Positions 1-9,304 of a stretch of 64,000 nt of DNA are shown here, one piece after another; within the stretch, counting starts at the first letter, position 1, and every line of letters begins with the position of its first letter. Origin of the DNA: Chloroflexota bacterium. Lineage in GTDB: Bacteria > Chloroflexota > Anaerolineae > Anaerolineales > Villigracilaceae. Location of the stretch: contig JAIOAQ010000009.1 in the NCBI GenBank assembly GCA_019873735.1, positions 1-64,000 of the forward strand, written 5' to 3'. A program made the position numbers and the translations under genes. The notes under the pieces were generated by a model. It ran no database searches. It saw nothing but the letters and a program-made list of their open reading frames with translations, and had not been told where the DNA came from.

Positions 1-861
1 CTGCCAGCGGTGATAGAAGACGTTCAGCAGCGGCACGAATTCCTCGGTCGCCTTGCGGCTGCCTTTGGCAGAAGGATGGTCGTCTTCAGACGGATAGTAG
101 AGCGTGTTGCGCGAACCCAGCACGTGTTCCACCCGGCCGTTGGCAAAGCGATGGTGCGCGTTTGGATCGGTGAGGATGTTGTAAAAATCGAAGACTGCCA
201 CGTTGTTGAGGGGGTAGTTGTTCTCGCGCAACCAGTCGTTAACCAGCCAGTTGTTGAAGGCGCGGGCATTGGCGGCAAAGGTGGGATCGGAAACCGGCGG
301 GGCGGTGATGACGATGAAGAGTTTGTCGGGACGGGTGGCAAAGTATTGCAGGATGGTGTTGTAGACGTACTTCGCGCCGCTGACGGTCATGTCCTCGTAG
401 TCGCCGGGCGGATCGTTGGGATTCCCGTCCAGGTTGGAGTTGGGGAAGCACGACTTGAACATGACGATCTGGTTCTCGCCGCCGGGGTCGGGCAGGGTGC
501 GCGTGTACGAGGAATTCTGCCCGCTCTCATTGAACAGGGCATTCATGTACGTCGGCGTACTGCCGCTGGCGAACCACTCGGTCCAGTTGGGGATGTCGGT
601 GCGGTCGCCGATAGCGTCGGGCCCCCAACCATAGTTGGTATCGCTGACGAAGTAATTGTTCTCACCCAGCGTGCGGCCGAGGTCGCCGTAGCCATCGGTC
701 AGCCAGTTCTCGCCGGTGGAGTGGTGGATGAAGATGAGTTTGACCACGCGGTCGGGCGGATTGGGGTTATCGGCCTGCGGGGCGGGGGCGGCCAGCGCCG
801 TCCCTGTGGTCAGGAACAGGATTGCCAGAAGGGCAAAGATGGAAATGGTTTTACGTTTCAT
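1..861 (-). CDS. Exported SGNH/GDSL-like hydrolase (3' end cut by window edge)
   Basis: The frame is open for 287 codons from the ATG at 861 to the first base, so the C-terminus lies outside the window. A ribosome site (AAGGAG) precedes the ATG. Residues 1-24 form a Sec signal peptide ending in a typical Ala-x-Ala site. The mature part starts with a beta strand running into IHHSTGENWL, has FKSCFPNS in the middle, the strand KLFIVITAPP, and DDHPSAKGS near the visible end, where the D-x-H of an SGNH catalytic site would be expected. This order fits a secreted SGNH-fold esterase, but substrate cannot be told. It is the last visible gene of the exported-protein group that starts at 10510. A frameshifted relative lies at 10641-10971. 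The family assignment is by eye and moderate; that it is a real, exported protein is firm. Confidence 0.72.
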   Translation of the reverse strand, partial: MKRKTISIFALLAILFLTTGTALAAPAPQADNPNPPDRVVKLIFIHHSTGENWLTDGYGDLGRTLGENNYFVSDTNYGWGPDAIGDRTDIPNWTEWFASGSTPTYMNALFNESGQNSSYTRTLPDPGGENQIVMFKSCFPNSNLDGNPNDPPGDYEDMTVSGAKYVYNTILQYFATRPDKLFIVITAPPVSDPTFAANARAFNNWLVNDWLRENNYPLNNVAVFDFYNILTDPNAHHRFANGRVEHVLGSRNTLYYPSEDDHPSAKGSRKATEEFVPLLNVFYHRWQ

Positions 862-887
862 GCTGCACTCTCCTTATTTTTCGATTT

Positions 888-3452
888 TCATTCTTGCTGC
901 AACGCGATCAGCAATTGGGCTTCTTCTCCGCCAATGACAGTAACATCCTCCTGCGTTACGCTTTCGTACCCGCTTGCCGTTACGGTCACGGAATAAAGGC
1001 GCGGCGCGGCCGGCAGGCTGAAGCGGCCTTGCGCGTCGGTGAAGACCACCTGCCCAACCACGATGGGATCAACCGAAAGCACCTGCACGCGGGCGTTCGC
1101 GACCGGCGGGCCACTGGCATCGGTCACGACCCCGCTGATCGTCCCTTGCGGGAAACCGCCAATGCGGAGGATGCCGTTGGCACGTTCGTCGCTCACATAC
1201 AGGTAGCCCGCCAAATCGAATGTCAGGTCAATGCCGTTCTCAAAACCTCCGGCAAAGCGTGTGATCCGCCCATCGGCCGAGATTCTGTGGACCGCATCAC
1301 CGGCGGTTGCATAGAAATATCCATCCGGGCCATGGGTGATCCCATGCACATCCTTGAGAAGCGCAAAAACGCTGCGGCTGCCGTCTGGCTTGATCTGAAT
1401 TATCTTATCCCCAAATGTAGGTGGATGATCCGCTGGCGCCTGAAGTTGGTCGGGAGCAACCACCACATACAGGCTGCCTTCAGGGTCAAGGGCCAGTGCC
1501 GTCGGAAAATGTAGCCCATCGGCAAACACGGAATATGAACCGTCTGGTTTGACCTGCAATATTTGTCCATTGGATGTATCGGAAACGAACAGAGTGCTAT
1601 CCGACGCCCGATAGGAGAGTCCGCTAGGATAGTTTGCCTCAATTAAAGTTTTCAGTCCAGGATCATTGAGGGCCCGAACGGCTACCCTGACAGGTGACAG
1701 TCCAGGAGCCGCTTCACTGGCGTACAACGTACTGTCAGGAGCAAATGCCAGATAGGGTATTGGAGGTTGGAAGGCTAGATAGTCCATGAACCAGGAAACC
1801 GTACCGGCTGGGTCTATCAACGTAGCCATGCCGCCATCATCATTTGCAGCGACCAACTCCCCACAGGGCGAGAAAGCCAGCCCCATTGGGGTAATGATCC
1901 CATTGCCCGAGACGATCTCACGAATCTGACCATCCGGTTTCACGGCCAGAACGCCGCCTTGACGCAGTTGGCCACCAACGATCTCGCCGGTATCCCGCCG
2001 CCATTCGATGCCGGAGAGACCATTGAACGGCAGCCGGGCGATTTCGGTTATAGAACCCGTATCATCCATCCGATGCAAAGTCCCAGCGGTACTGCGCTGG
2101 CCAGTCGCAAGGTAGATATTCCCTGCATCGTCGAAGGTCATTCCCCCGGAGGAAATACCGCCAATTTGATCCTTGTTCAATTTGGTAAGAGAGTAATCGT
2201 TCAAGGAAATTTCAAACACACCCGAAGACCCTGCCCCGATGAGGCGACCATCCGGAGAGGTGTGGATAGCAGTCATCTCAGGGATTCCATCCCTCACGCG
2301 CGTGATCTGTCCCGAAGGGGTGACCTGTAGGATGTAGGGGGCATCCGGGCAAGGCGATATGGCAATGTACATGTTTCCATCGGGGCCGAATCCGAACCCG
2401 CTGTCGCAATCGGACCGGATCAAGGGGGAATGAACGATGATCTTCACTGCCCCACTCGGTGTGACACGGGTAATCTTTCCATCGGGCATAAAATATAGAT
2501 ACACATTTCCCTGACCATCCATATCGCCCTGGTAGCCATCAACGTTGACAGCCAATGGAGTAGTTATCCCGTCATCATCCAATCGAAATAGTGTGAAGTT
2601 GCGCACTGCCAGCACTAGCATTTCTCCCTGCGGTGTCAGGATAATATCCAGAGGCATGTTGAAGGTGCCAGGCGCGACGAACCATTCGGCAGAAAAGCCC
2701 GGTTCAGCGAAAGTGAGCGGGGCCGGTTGCAGCGACCCGAACGGCGCGGGCGGCGCGATCTGATCGGCGCAAACGCGCGGTGGGAGTTCTGTCAAACCGC
2801 TTTCAGATTCCAATTCGTCGAGTTCGGCAATCTTCACCCTGCGGATTTCATCAATCGCATACCATCCGCTTTCACAGCAAACGCCATTCATCGGACGGAC
2901 ATTGAGCAATTCAAGGTTGGAAACATCCTCGAAGTAGTAGAGCGGCATCTTGATCTCGACCGCTTCACCCAGGGCGCTGCTGCTGCTTTCTACTCCGCCC
3001 ACGTCTTTCCATTCGCCGGTTGTCACCTCTCCCATATGGGGCTGCTGCCCCGTCCCCGGCCAGAAAGAGATGACGAAACTGCGCGCGCCGGAGCGCACAT
3101 CCAGGTCCACTTGAACGAAATCGCTGGCGGGACCGTGAGTCTCGATCAGAACGTAGAGGAAAGTGTCATTGGCAAAGGCGCGCACGGCAGCGATGTCGAA
3201 TCCGCCGCGAGCCGCATCGCCGGCCGGGTCGGTCAACAGTGCTTCATAACCTTCCCAATCCGACGGATCGCCATCTATGACAATCTGGGTGATCTTTGGC
3301 GCCGGTATAACAGTGACTGTCGCCGCGGGCGGCTGTGTTGGCGATACCAGCGGTTCAGCGGTTTGCGTGACCGCAGCGGGCCCGCAAGCCGCGATGAAGC
3401 ATATCGTCAATGCAAGAATTGACAGTAGGCGAGTACGTGCCCTGACTTTCAT
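888..3452 (-). CDS. NHL/SMP-30-like beta-propeller lipoprotein with CBM9-like and carboxypeptidase-regulatory-like domains
   Basis: About 854 residues. The ATG at 3452 is preferred over an in-frame GTG two codons upstream because GGAG lies 8 bases before it. A signal peptide ends in a lipobox with Cys23 (FIAACG), so it is probably a lipoprotein. Residues about 55-210 resemble a CBM9/DOMON-like sandwich (DGDPSDWEGY start). Residues about 240-750 contain repeated blades with motifs such as PDGRL, GPDGNMY and DPEGSLYVV, as in NHL or gluconolactonase-type propellers. The last 85 residues form a carboxypeptidase-regulatory-like beta sandwich (GTISGVVTDASG). Such proteins usually bind ligands or sit on the cell surface; no catalytic residues are evident. 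It lies between the amidohydrolase gene and the SGNH hydrolase gene with short gaps, as in an operon. Confidence 0.8.
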   Translation of the reverse strand: MKVRARTRLLSILALTICFIAACGPAAVTQTAEPLVSPTQPPAATVTVIPAPKITQIVIDGDPSDWEGYEALLTDPAGDAARGGFDIAAVRAFANDTFLYVLIETHGPASDFVQVDLDVRSGARSFVISFWPGTGQQPHMGEVTTGEWKDVGGVESSSSALGEAVEIKMPLYYFEDVSNLELLNVRPMNGVCCESGWYAIDEIRRVKIAELDELESESGLTELPPRVCADQIAPPAPFGSLQPAPLTFAEPGFSAEWFVAPGTFNMPLDIILTPQGEMLVLAVRNFTLFRLDDDGITTPLAVNVDGYQGDMDGQGNVYLYFMPDGKITRVTPSGAVKIIVHSPLIRSDCDSGFGFGPDGNMYIAISPCPDAPYILQVTPSGQITRVRDGIPEMTAIHTSPDGRLIGAGSSGVFEISLNDYSLTKLNKDQIGGISSGGMTFDDAGNIYLATGQRSTAGTLHRMDDTGSITEIARLPFNGLSGIEWRRDTGEIVGGQLRQGGVLAVKPDGQIREIVSGNGIITPMGLAFSPCGELVAANDDGGMATLIDPAGTVSWFMDYLAFQPPIPYLAFAPDSTLYASEAAPGLSPVRVAVRALNDPGLKTLIEANYPSGLSYRASDSTLFVSDTSNGQILQVKPDGSYSVFADGLHFPTALALDPEGSLYVVVAPDQLQAPADHPPTFGDKIIQIKPDGSRSVFALLKDVHGITHGPDGYFYATAGDAVHRISADGRITRFAGGFENGIDLTFDLAGYLYVSDERANGILRIGGFPQGTISGVVTDASGPPVANARVQVLSVDPIVVGQVVFTDAQGRFSLPAAPRLYSVTVTASGYESVTQEDVTVIGGEEAQLLIALQQE

Positions 3453-3469
3453 TTTCACTGCTCCTTTCC

Positions 3470-5206
3470 TTATGAAGACCGCTCGTATACAATCTTCCCG
3501 CCGACCAGGGTCAGGTCCACGGTACTGCTAAACAGATCCTCGGGCGAGAGGAGGGAGGGGTCGCCGGTCCAGACGACTATATCCGCGAGCTTGCCCGCTT
3601 CCAGCGTCCCTTTGATGTGTTCCTGGTGTCCGGAGTATGCGCCTTCGTAGGTGTGCGCCCGCAAGGCTTCGGCAAAGGTGAACGTTTGGTCGGAGCCGAT
3701 GACGTTTTGTTTGAAGGTGTAACGGGTCATGGCGCCGGCCAGGGTGGCCTGCGGCTGATAAAACGGGGTGGAGGGTGCGTCTGAACCGATGGCCACGTGG
3801 ACGCCGGATTGCATCCATTCTTTCGTCACCATAACGCGCTCCATTCGTTCGGCGCCAAAGATGTAGTTCCAGCCCTCCCCAAAAAGGTAGATGAAAGCGG
3901 GCTGTGTGCTGACGACAACGCCCAGATCTTTCATCGTTTGGGTAGCCTGTGCGGTGGTGAGGATGGCGTGTTCGAGCCGATGGCGCGGATCCGAGCGCGG
4001 GTTGGCGTTCATCGCGGCTTCATAGGCCTCCAGCGCCAGATCGGCGGCGGCATCGCCGACGCAGTGAACGCAGATTTGCAGGCCCGTGTCATGCAGACTG
4101 CGGATGGTGTCCTTGAACATCTTTGGGTCCCAGGTGGGCAAGCGCCACTCGGCGCCGTTGTGCGGCTCGTGGCAGTACGCGGTCGGTCCCTGCCCGTCAA
4201 TCAGGAACTTGAAGCCTCGGAAGCGCGTCACGCCATCGTCAATGTGTTCCACCTGGTCAACCTTTTCGAGGTCAGAAGGCCATTCCAGGGTGAGGTACAG
4301 ATCGTTGCGCAGGAAGAGTTTCCCTTCCTGCGAGAGTTCCTGATAGGCGCGCAGGTCCTCCAGCGCGCGGATGTTGTTGTCGTGGAACGTGGTCACGCCG
4401 ACGGAAGCCATGAGCGTCTGGGTATCGAGGATGGATTGTTTGATCATATCGGCCGTAATCGGCGGGGCGAAGCGTCGCACCACGTCCATGGCGCGGTGGT
4501 TGTAAAAGACCCCGGTCGGCTCGCCGTTCTTTTTCTCGATAATGCCTCCCTGCGGACTGGGCGTGCTGGCGGTGACGTCGGCAATCTGCAGCGCGACGCT
4601 GTTGGCCGTGCCCCAGTGGCCGCCGATGTGCATGATGAAGACCGGGTTGTCGGGCGAGACCGGATCCAGGTCCTCCTTCGTGGGAATGGACTTGTCGGCC
4701 AGAATCATGTAGTAGCCCATGACCCATTCGCCGGGCTGTTTCCCTCTGACGGCATCGGCCAGGGCATATTGCAGGGAAGCGACATCCTTCACATCAGGAA
4801 GGATGAAGGGGACGTAGTACGTGTTGTTCAACCCCACCGCGCGGAAATGCAGATGCGGGTCAATCAGACCGGGAGTCACGGTGCGCCCCTGCAGGTCTAT
4901 CTCGCGCGCACCCGGCGCCGCCATTGCCCGGACGGCCTCGTCCGTGCCGGTCGCCAGGATCTTATCCCCGGCAATGGCGACAGCCTGGGCCACTGTATTG
5001 GCGTCGTCCACGGTCAGGACATTGCCGTTGGTGAGAATGAGGTTGGCCATTGTCCCGGCGGGGAACGTAGGGGCAATGGGGACGGTTGGAGCCGGCACGG
5101 TGGTCAGCTCGACGCCGCGTCCGCAAGCCAGCACTGCGCCTCCCAGGGCAGCGCCGGCCATCTTGAGGAAATCGCGGCGGGACAGAGGGGAATGGTTGTG
5201 AGACAT
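3470..5206 (-). CDS. Tat-exported amidohydrolase (YtcJ-like, amidohydrolase_3 family)
   Basis: 578 residues, starting at an ATG preceded by AAGGA. The N-terminus carries a twin-arginine signal (SRRDFLK, Arg10-Arg11) followed by a hydrophobic stretch ending in LAC, so the protein is probably folded with its metal before export and may be a lipoprotein. The metal-binding HxH of the TIM-barrel amidohydrolases is at His118 and His120 (DPHLH). Later ligands are recognisable in HCVGDAA, RLEHAIL and GSDAPSTPF. The C-terminal part returns to the small beta sandwich (GKLADIVVWTGDP). Length fits the YtcJ group, which hydrolyses N-acyl or N-formyl amides; the substrate here is unknown. It follows the esterase gene at 5243 in the same direction. 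Confidence 0.88.
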   Translation of the reverse strand: MSHNHSPLSRRDFLKMAGAALGGAVLACGRGVELTTVPAPTVPIAPTFPAGTMANLILTNGNVLTVDDANTVAQAVAIAGDKILATGTDEAVRAMAAPGAREIDLQGRTVTPGLIDPHLHFRAVGLNNTYYVPFILPDVKDVASLQYALADAVRGKQPGEWVMGYYMILADKSIPTKEDLDPVSPDNPVFIMHIGGHWGTANSVALQIADVTASTPSPQGGIIEKKNGEPTGVFYNHRAMDVVRRFAPPITADMIKQSILDTQTLMASVGVTTFHDNNIRALEDLRAYQELSQEGKLFLRNDLYLTLEWPSDLEKVDQVEHIDDGVTRFRGFKFLIDGQGPTAYCHEPHNGAEWRLPTWDPKMFKDTIRSLHDTGLQICVHCVGDAAADLALEAYEAAMNANPRSDPRHRLEHAILTTAQATQTMKDLGVVVSTQPAFIYLFGEGWNYIFGAERMERVMVTKEWMQSGVHVAIGSDAPSTPFYQPQATLAGAMTRYTFKQNVIGSDQTFTFAEALRAHTYEGAYSGHQEHIKGTLEAGKLADIVVWTGDPSLLSPEDLFSSTVDLTLVGGKIVYERSS

Positions 5207-5242
5207 TTCAAGTTCCTTTCGCTAGAAACAACGGGCAACGGC

Positions 5243-6187
5243 TCAAGGCAGAGGATGAGCCAGGAAGAATTCCCAGATGAGGGCCGTCGCGGAGATTTCC
5301 ATATTCGGCTCGCCCATGCGCTGACTGACGGCTTCGCCGCCTGGCCAGGCATGTCCCCCGCCCCTGATGGTGTACAACTCGACCGACGTCCCTGCCTGGC
5401 AGGGCGCGTACACATCATGGATGATGCTCCCTGCTTCGCTGCGCTGCGGTTCGGCCGGACAACCGTCGAGGTCCGCCCAGAATTGGATGGCGTCGGCTAC
5501 GGAGATGAACTGCACCCCGCCGGGGGTCAGGCCGCCGTCATACGGATTTGGCTTGTCATCCGTACCGTGAAAGTGGATGACCGGCAACGGGCGCGACGGC
5601 CGGCAGGCTTGCTTATCCTCCAGCGCCTGCGTCGCGCTGACCGGGGCAATGGCGGCAATTTGATCGGCCATCTCACAGCCCAGGCGGTAGGTCAGGATGG
5701 CGCCGTTCGAGAAGCCGGTGGCGTAGATGCGCCTTGGATCAATGGCAAGCGAAGCGGAAATTTCCTCGATGACAGCGCGCACGAAACCGAGGTCGTCCAC
5801 GTTTTCGCGCGCCGCTTCCCCGCAGCAATGACCGCCGTTCCAGGACCTGTGGGGTTCGGCAGCGTTCGGGTAGGCGACGATGAAACCGGCGGCGTCGGAC
5901 TGGGCGTTGAAACCGCTGATGCGCATCATTTCATAGGCATCCAGGGTGATGCCGTGAAAGGCCAGCACCAGCGCCGCAGGTTGGGATGGATCGTAAGTCG
6001 AAGGGATATGCAGGACGTAGGAACGTTCCTCGCCTGCATAGGTCAGCATATGTTCCGAGTCACCGGCGGGCCAGGAGACGTCTGCCAGTTCAGTGGATGA
6101 AGGCGTGGGAGTGGTCTTGACGCAGGCCAACACAGCAAGGAGAAGAATACCCAAAAAGAGGCAAATCCCTTGCAAGTTTTTCTTCAT
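5243..6187 (-). CDS. Lipoprotein esterase of the PHB-depolymerase / LpqC-like family
   Basis: 314 residues from the ATG at 6187; an upstream in-frame extension exists but would remove the signal peptide, so it was rejected. The signal peptide ends at a lipobox with Cys22 (LAVLAC). The alpha/beta hydrolase core shows an oxyanion region LAFHG, the nucleophile elbow GFSNG, an acidic residue in HGTDD, and the catalytic His in GGGHAWPG. WNGGHCCGEAA is typical of the feruloyl-esterase / polyhydroxybutyrate-depolymerase group. It probably hydrolyses ester bonds in a polymer outside the cell; the substrate cannot be told. The gene sits between two exported-protein genes on the same strand. Confidence 0.88.
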   Translation of the reverse strand: MKKNLQGICLFLGILLLAVLACVKTTPTPSSTELADVSWPAGDSEHMLTYAGEERSYVLHIPSTYDPSQPAALVLAFHGITLDAYEMMRISGFNAQSDAAGFIVAYPNAAEPHRSWNGGHCCGEAARENVDDLGFVRAVIEEISASLAIDPRRIYATGFSNGAILTYRLGCEMADQIAAIAPVSATQALEDKQACRPSRPLPVIHFHGTDDKPNPYDGGLTPGGVQFISVADAIQFWADLDGCPAEPQRSEAGSIIHDVYAPCQAGTSVELYTIRGGGHAWPGGEAVSQRMGEPNMEISATALIWEFFLAHPLP

Positions 6188-6222
6188 TATCGTATCCGCT
6201 TTTCCTCCACATCCAAACCGAC

Positions 6223-9200
6223 TTACGGACCCTGGTAGCATATCTGAAAAGTAAGGCCCAGATTTTGCCCATCGCGGGTGCTCAGGGTCCACCCTTGCAG
6301 GCCGGGCGAATGATGCATCCGGTCGGTGCAGTCCCGCCGCGAGCCCCAGCCGTTGGCGTTCCAGTTGTCCCGCGGCAGGTAGTCCCGCACATCCCACCAC
6401 ACACGTCCGTCACCGGTGGAGATGCTCAAATTGACGACCAGCGTTTCATCGCCAGAGATGGGGAACCAGTAAGTGTCGTTGGCCGCCTCTGCGTTGTAGA
6501 AACTCAGAGAGCATCCGCTGTCGCGGTTGCAGACGCTCCAATCCGGATCGGTGAAACTCAGTTCTCCCACCCCCCGCCGCGCGCTCCCGGAGATGGCGTT
6601 GACCGTGAGGGTGTACTCGATGTCGTTGCGGTAATCCCAGGGGGCATAGAGAGCGAGGACGGTCACGCGGAGATTGTTGCCGCCCGGCACGTCGAAGGTG
6701 TTGTTGGTCATGTCGCTTTCAAGGATGCGGTCATCCGGGTTGACGACTACCCGATAGCCGCCGGCCATCTGCTGGCGGACGGCTTCGCTCACGCCGCCGA
6801 AGTTCAGGGTGATGGTCTGGTAGCGGCCCAAGGTGATATTGGGATACGAGCCGCCGATGTAGAGCGGCGTCCCATCCGGCAGATAGGTTTGGACCCCGAT
6901 GGCGCGCCGCTCGAGGACCCCCTCGCCGCGATTCTGGACGACAACGGATACCTGACCCGCGCCGCCGCCGGGGAGATAGCGCACGTCGGTGATCACCAGA
7001 TCCGGAACGGACGGGCAGACGGGCTGATGGAATAGCGCGCCGGAACGTTCGGGGGCTTCCAACACTTCGTTGAAGGGGTCGAGCAGCACGCAGGCGTCGA
7101 AGGGCGGGGCAAGGCGCATGTCGGGATGTTCCAGCACGATGCGCTGACCGGGTTCGAGAACGAAATTCGTCCAGGTATAGACGCCCAGCGACTCGCCCTC
7201 GCGGGTCTGCAACTCGACCGTCAGGTCGCGCCAGGGCCAGGTGGCCGCGCCGCCGTTGCGGATGTGCAATTGCAGACGGCCGGTATCTTCGTTGATGACG
7301 ACCTCCTCCAGTTGCAGCCACGGCAGCGGCTCCCCGCCTTCCACGCCGGAGCCGACCGGACTGCCGGGGGCCGGCCCCCAGCGGTAGGTGAGGCGGCAGC
7401 GGCCATCTTCGGAGGTAAGTGCGCCTTCGTTTTGTTCGTCGAACATCCAGGCGTTGGTGCTGTTGACCTCGTAGATGGCAGAGAGGCCCTCGCAGATGAG
7501 GTCGTCGCAGCCGGGGCTGTCGGAGTTCCGGCAGCGGCCGGAATCTTCGTCCATGATATTGAAGCCGAACTCAAATATCCCGTCAGCGGGGATGTCAACC
7601 ACCAGCCACGGCGCGCCGCTGAAATTCCAGGACGGATCGGAGGCCAGCGCGCTCAGGTCATAGGTGGTGTTGTGGGTGAAGCCGTGAGCCAGGTCCACGC
7701 CAGGGGCCAGGCTACCACCGTCGAAGGTGAGCCGGCGCTCGTTGGCGAAGAAGGCGCCATAGGGCGGGCCGACATCGCCATCCCGATCTTCGTAACGGCC
7801 GTCGCCGCCCAGGTCGAAGGTTTCGAGCGTGAGGAAGGTGATCATCACCTGGCGTTCGCAGTCCTCGGCCGGTTGTTCCAGCGTGACGACGCCGGAGTAA
7901 GATTCGGGGCCGTCCGGCAGGCCAACCCGATAGGCGGTCACGGCAAAGGTGTACGTGACGCCGCAGGGCGGGTTGAACCATTCATAGGGCAGGCCGCTCT
8001 CGCGCGCCTCGGCCGGCTCCACCCATTGCAACCCGCCGTTCAGGTAGATGCGGAAGCCGTCAATCGGCTCTTCGTCGGGGCGCGGCGTGTAATCCCAGCG
8101 CAGGGAGATGCGGCGCTCGTCCAGGCGGACGTTGGTGGGCGGGGTCATGTCGGGGTCGAGCCAGAGCGGAATGCCGCGCGGGGCGCTGCCGACGGGCGTG
8201 ATGCGGAATTCCACCAGGAAAGAGCCGTCGGGGCCGGCAGCGCCTTCGGCCAGGGTGACTCCCGTCCATCGTTCAGGAGGGATGGCGCCCTGCCAGCGGC
8301 CGAGATCGAGGGCTTCTGTGCCGCCGCCGGCAATGCCCACGCACGAAACATCGAGCGGCAGATCGCGGTTGCGCGGCCAGTAGAAGATCGGCGCAGAGTC
8401 GCCAGAGAGATGTTCAGCGAGCGCCCAATGCCCCGTGTCGTCCAGCGTGAACGATTCATCTGTGCTTTGGTCGCCGTCGCTATCGGGATACCAGCGCGGC
8501 GGCGTATCGCCCGCGCCGATGTAGCAATGCAACCCCTCATAGACCTCGCTGGTGCCGGCGCTCAGGAATTCCACGCGCAGGGCCAGCGGATCGCCGGGGA
8601 GGATTTGAGCAGGGGCCTGGAGGGGATCGGAGAGGGGAGCAAGGCGGCGCGCTTCCGGAAGGGGAGGTTCGCTGCCGGGCGGAGGCTCAGGCGGCGCGCC
8701 GCCGCCGGCAGGAGGCTCCTCCCCGCCTGGGATGACCAGTTCCTCACCGGGCGCGGGGCCGTCTGGCCCCAGGCCGGGGTTGGCCGCGGCCAATTCTTCG
8801 GGGGCGAGACCGTATGCTTCGGCGATGGATTCCAGCGTCTCGCCCTCGGCGACGGTATGGCGGCCGGCTTCCTCGCCTTGCGGGGCAAGCGCTTCCACCA
8901 TGATAGAAGCCTGGCCCTCGCTGCCATCGGCGGCGACGGCGCGCAGGATGACGACGTGGTTTCCTTCCGTATGCGGCGTCCAACGGCCGAAGAAGACCAG
9001 CGTTGCCGGAGTGGAGCCTGCGGGCGCCTCCTGCGCCGCCACGAAGGCATCGTCCACCCACAACTCGATGCGGCGCAGACCGCCGGTTTCGCGTGCCGTG
9101 GCATGGACGAGGACGCCCTCGCCGACGGTCACCTGCTCGTGGTTGACCGGGGCGTGAATCAGCACCAGCGGGCGGGAGGCCAGGGCGCGGGCGCGCCCCT

Positions 9201-9294
9201 GAAAGTACATCACGGCCGCGGCGAGCAGGCAAGCGCCGATGAGCAGCAGCGCTCCCAGCCATAAACCCGCGCGCGAACAACCTTTGCCTTTCAT
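6223..9294 (-). CDS. Large surface protein with membrane anchor, Ig-like, LysM and CARDB domains
   Basis: 1023 residues from the ATG at 9294, which has a strong GAGGAGG site; an upstream in-frame start lacks one. A single membrane segment lies at about residues 10-31, so most of the protein is outside. Residues about 42-135 form a bacterial Ig-like module, 145-189 a LysM domain (HTVAEGETLESIAEAYG), which usually binds peptidoglycan or N-acetylglucosamine polymers. A Pro/Gly-rich linker (about 190-240) leads to beta-rich regions including a fibronectin type III-like segment (about 400-500) and a CARDB adhesion-like domain (PDLVITDVRY onward, about 770-880). No enzymatic motif was seen. It is likely a wall-associated adhesin or scaffold. 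The next gene starts 35 bases downstream. Confidence 0.82.
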   Translation of the reverse strand: MKGKGCSRAGLWLGALLLIGACLLAAAVMYFQGRARALASRPLVLIHAPVNHEQVTVGEGVLVHATARETGGLRRIELWVDDAFVAAQEAPAGSTPATLVFFGRWTPHTEGNHVVILRAVAADGSEGQASIMVEALAPQGEEAGRHTVAEGETLESIAEAYGLAPEELAAANPGLGPDGPAPGEELVIPGGEEPPAGGGAPPEPPPGSEPPLPEARRLAPLSDPLQAPAQILPGDPLALRVEFLSAGTSEVYEGLHCYIGAGDTPPRWYPDSDGDQSTDESFTLDDTGHWALAEHLSGDSAPIFYWPRNRDLPLDVSCVGIAGGGTEALDLGRWQGAIPPERWTGVTLAEGAAGPDGSFLVEFRITPVGSAPRGIPLWLDPDMTPPTNVRLDERRISLRWDYTPRPDEEPIDGFRIYLNGGLQWVEPAEARESGLPYEWFNPPCGVTYTFAVTAYRVGLPDGPESYSGVVTLEQPAEDCERQVMITFLTLETFDLGGDGRYEDRDGDVGPPYGAFFANERRLTFDGGSLAPGVDLAHGFTHNTTYDLSALASDPSWNFSGAPWLVVDIPADGIFEFGFNIMDEDSGRCRNSDSPGCDDLICEGLSAIYEVNSTNAWMFDEQNEGALTSEDGRCRLTYRWGPAPGSPVGSGVEGGEPLPWLQLEEVVINEDTGRLQLHIRNGGAATWPWRDLTVELQTREGESLGVYTWTNFVLEPGQRIVLEHPDMRLAPPFDACVLLDPFNEVLEAPERSGALFHQPVCPSVPDLVITDVRYLPGGGAGQVSVVVQNRGEGVLERRAIGVQTYLPDGTPLYIGGSYPNITLGRYQTITLNFGGVSEAVRQQMAGGYRVVVNPDDRILESDMTNNTFDVPGGNNLRVTVLALYAPWDYRNDIEYTLTVNAISGSARRGVGELSFTDPDWSVCNRDSGCSLSFYNAEAANDTYWFPISGDETLVVNLSISTGDGRVWWDVRDYLPRDNWNANGWGSRRDCTDRMHHSPGLQGWTLSTRDGQNLGLTFQICYQGP

Positions 9295-9304
9295 TTCCGC
9301 CTCC

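Noticed and set aside
3797-6100. Long plus-strand open frame of 767 codons
   Set aside because: It lies antisense to the amidohydrolase and the esterase, both with clear motifs, and its own peptide (rich in Gly, Arg, Val, His) shows no domain. It is a by-product of GC-rich codon use.
7126-9264. Plus-strand frame of 712 codons
   Set aside because: Antisense to the LysM/CARDB protein, which has a strong ribosome site, membrane anchor and recognisable domains.
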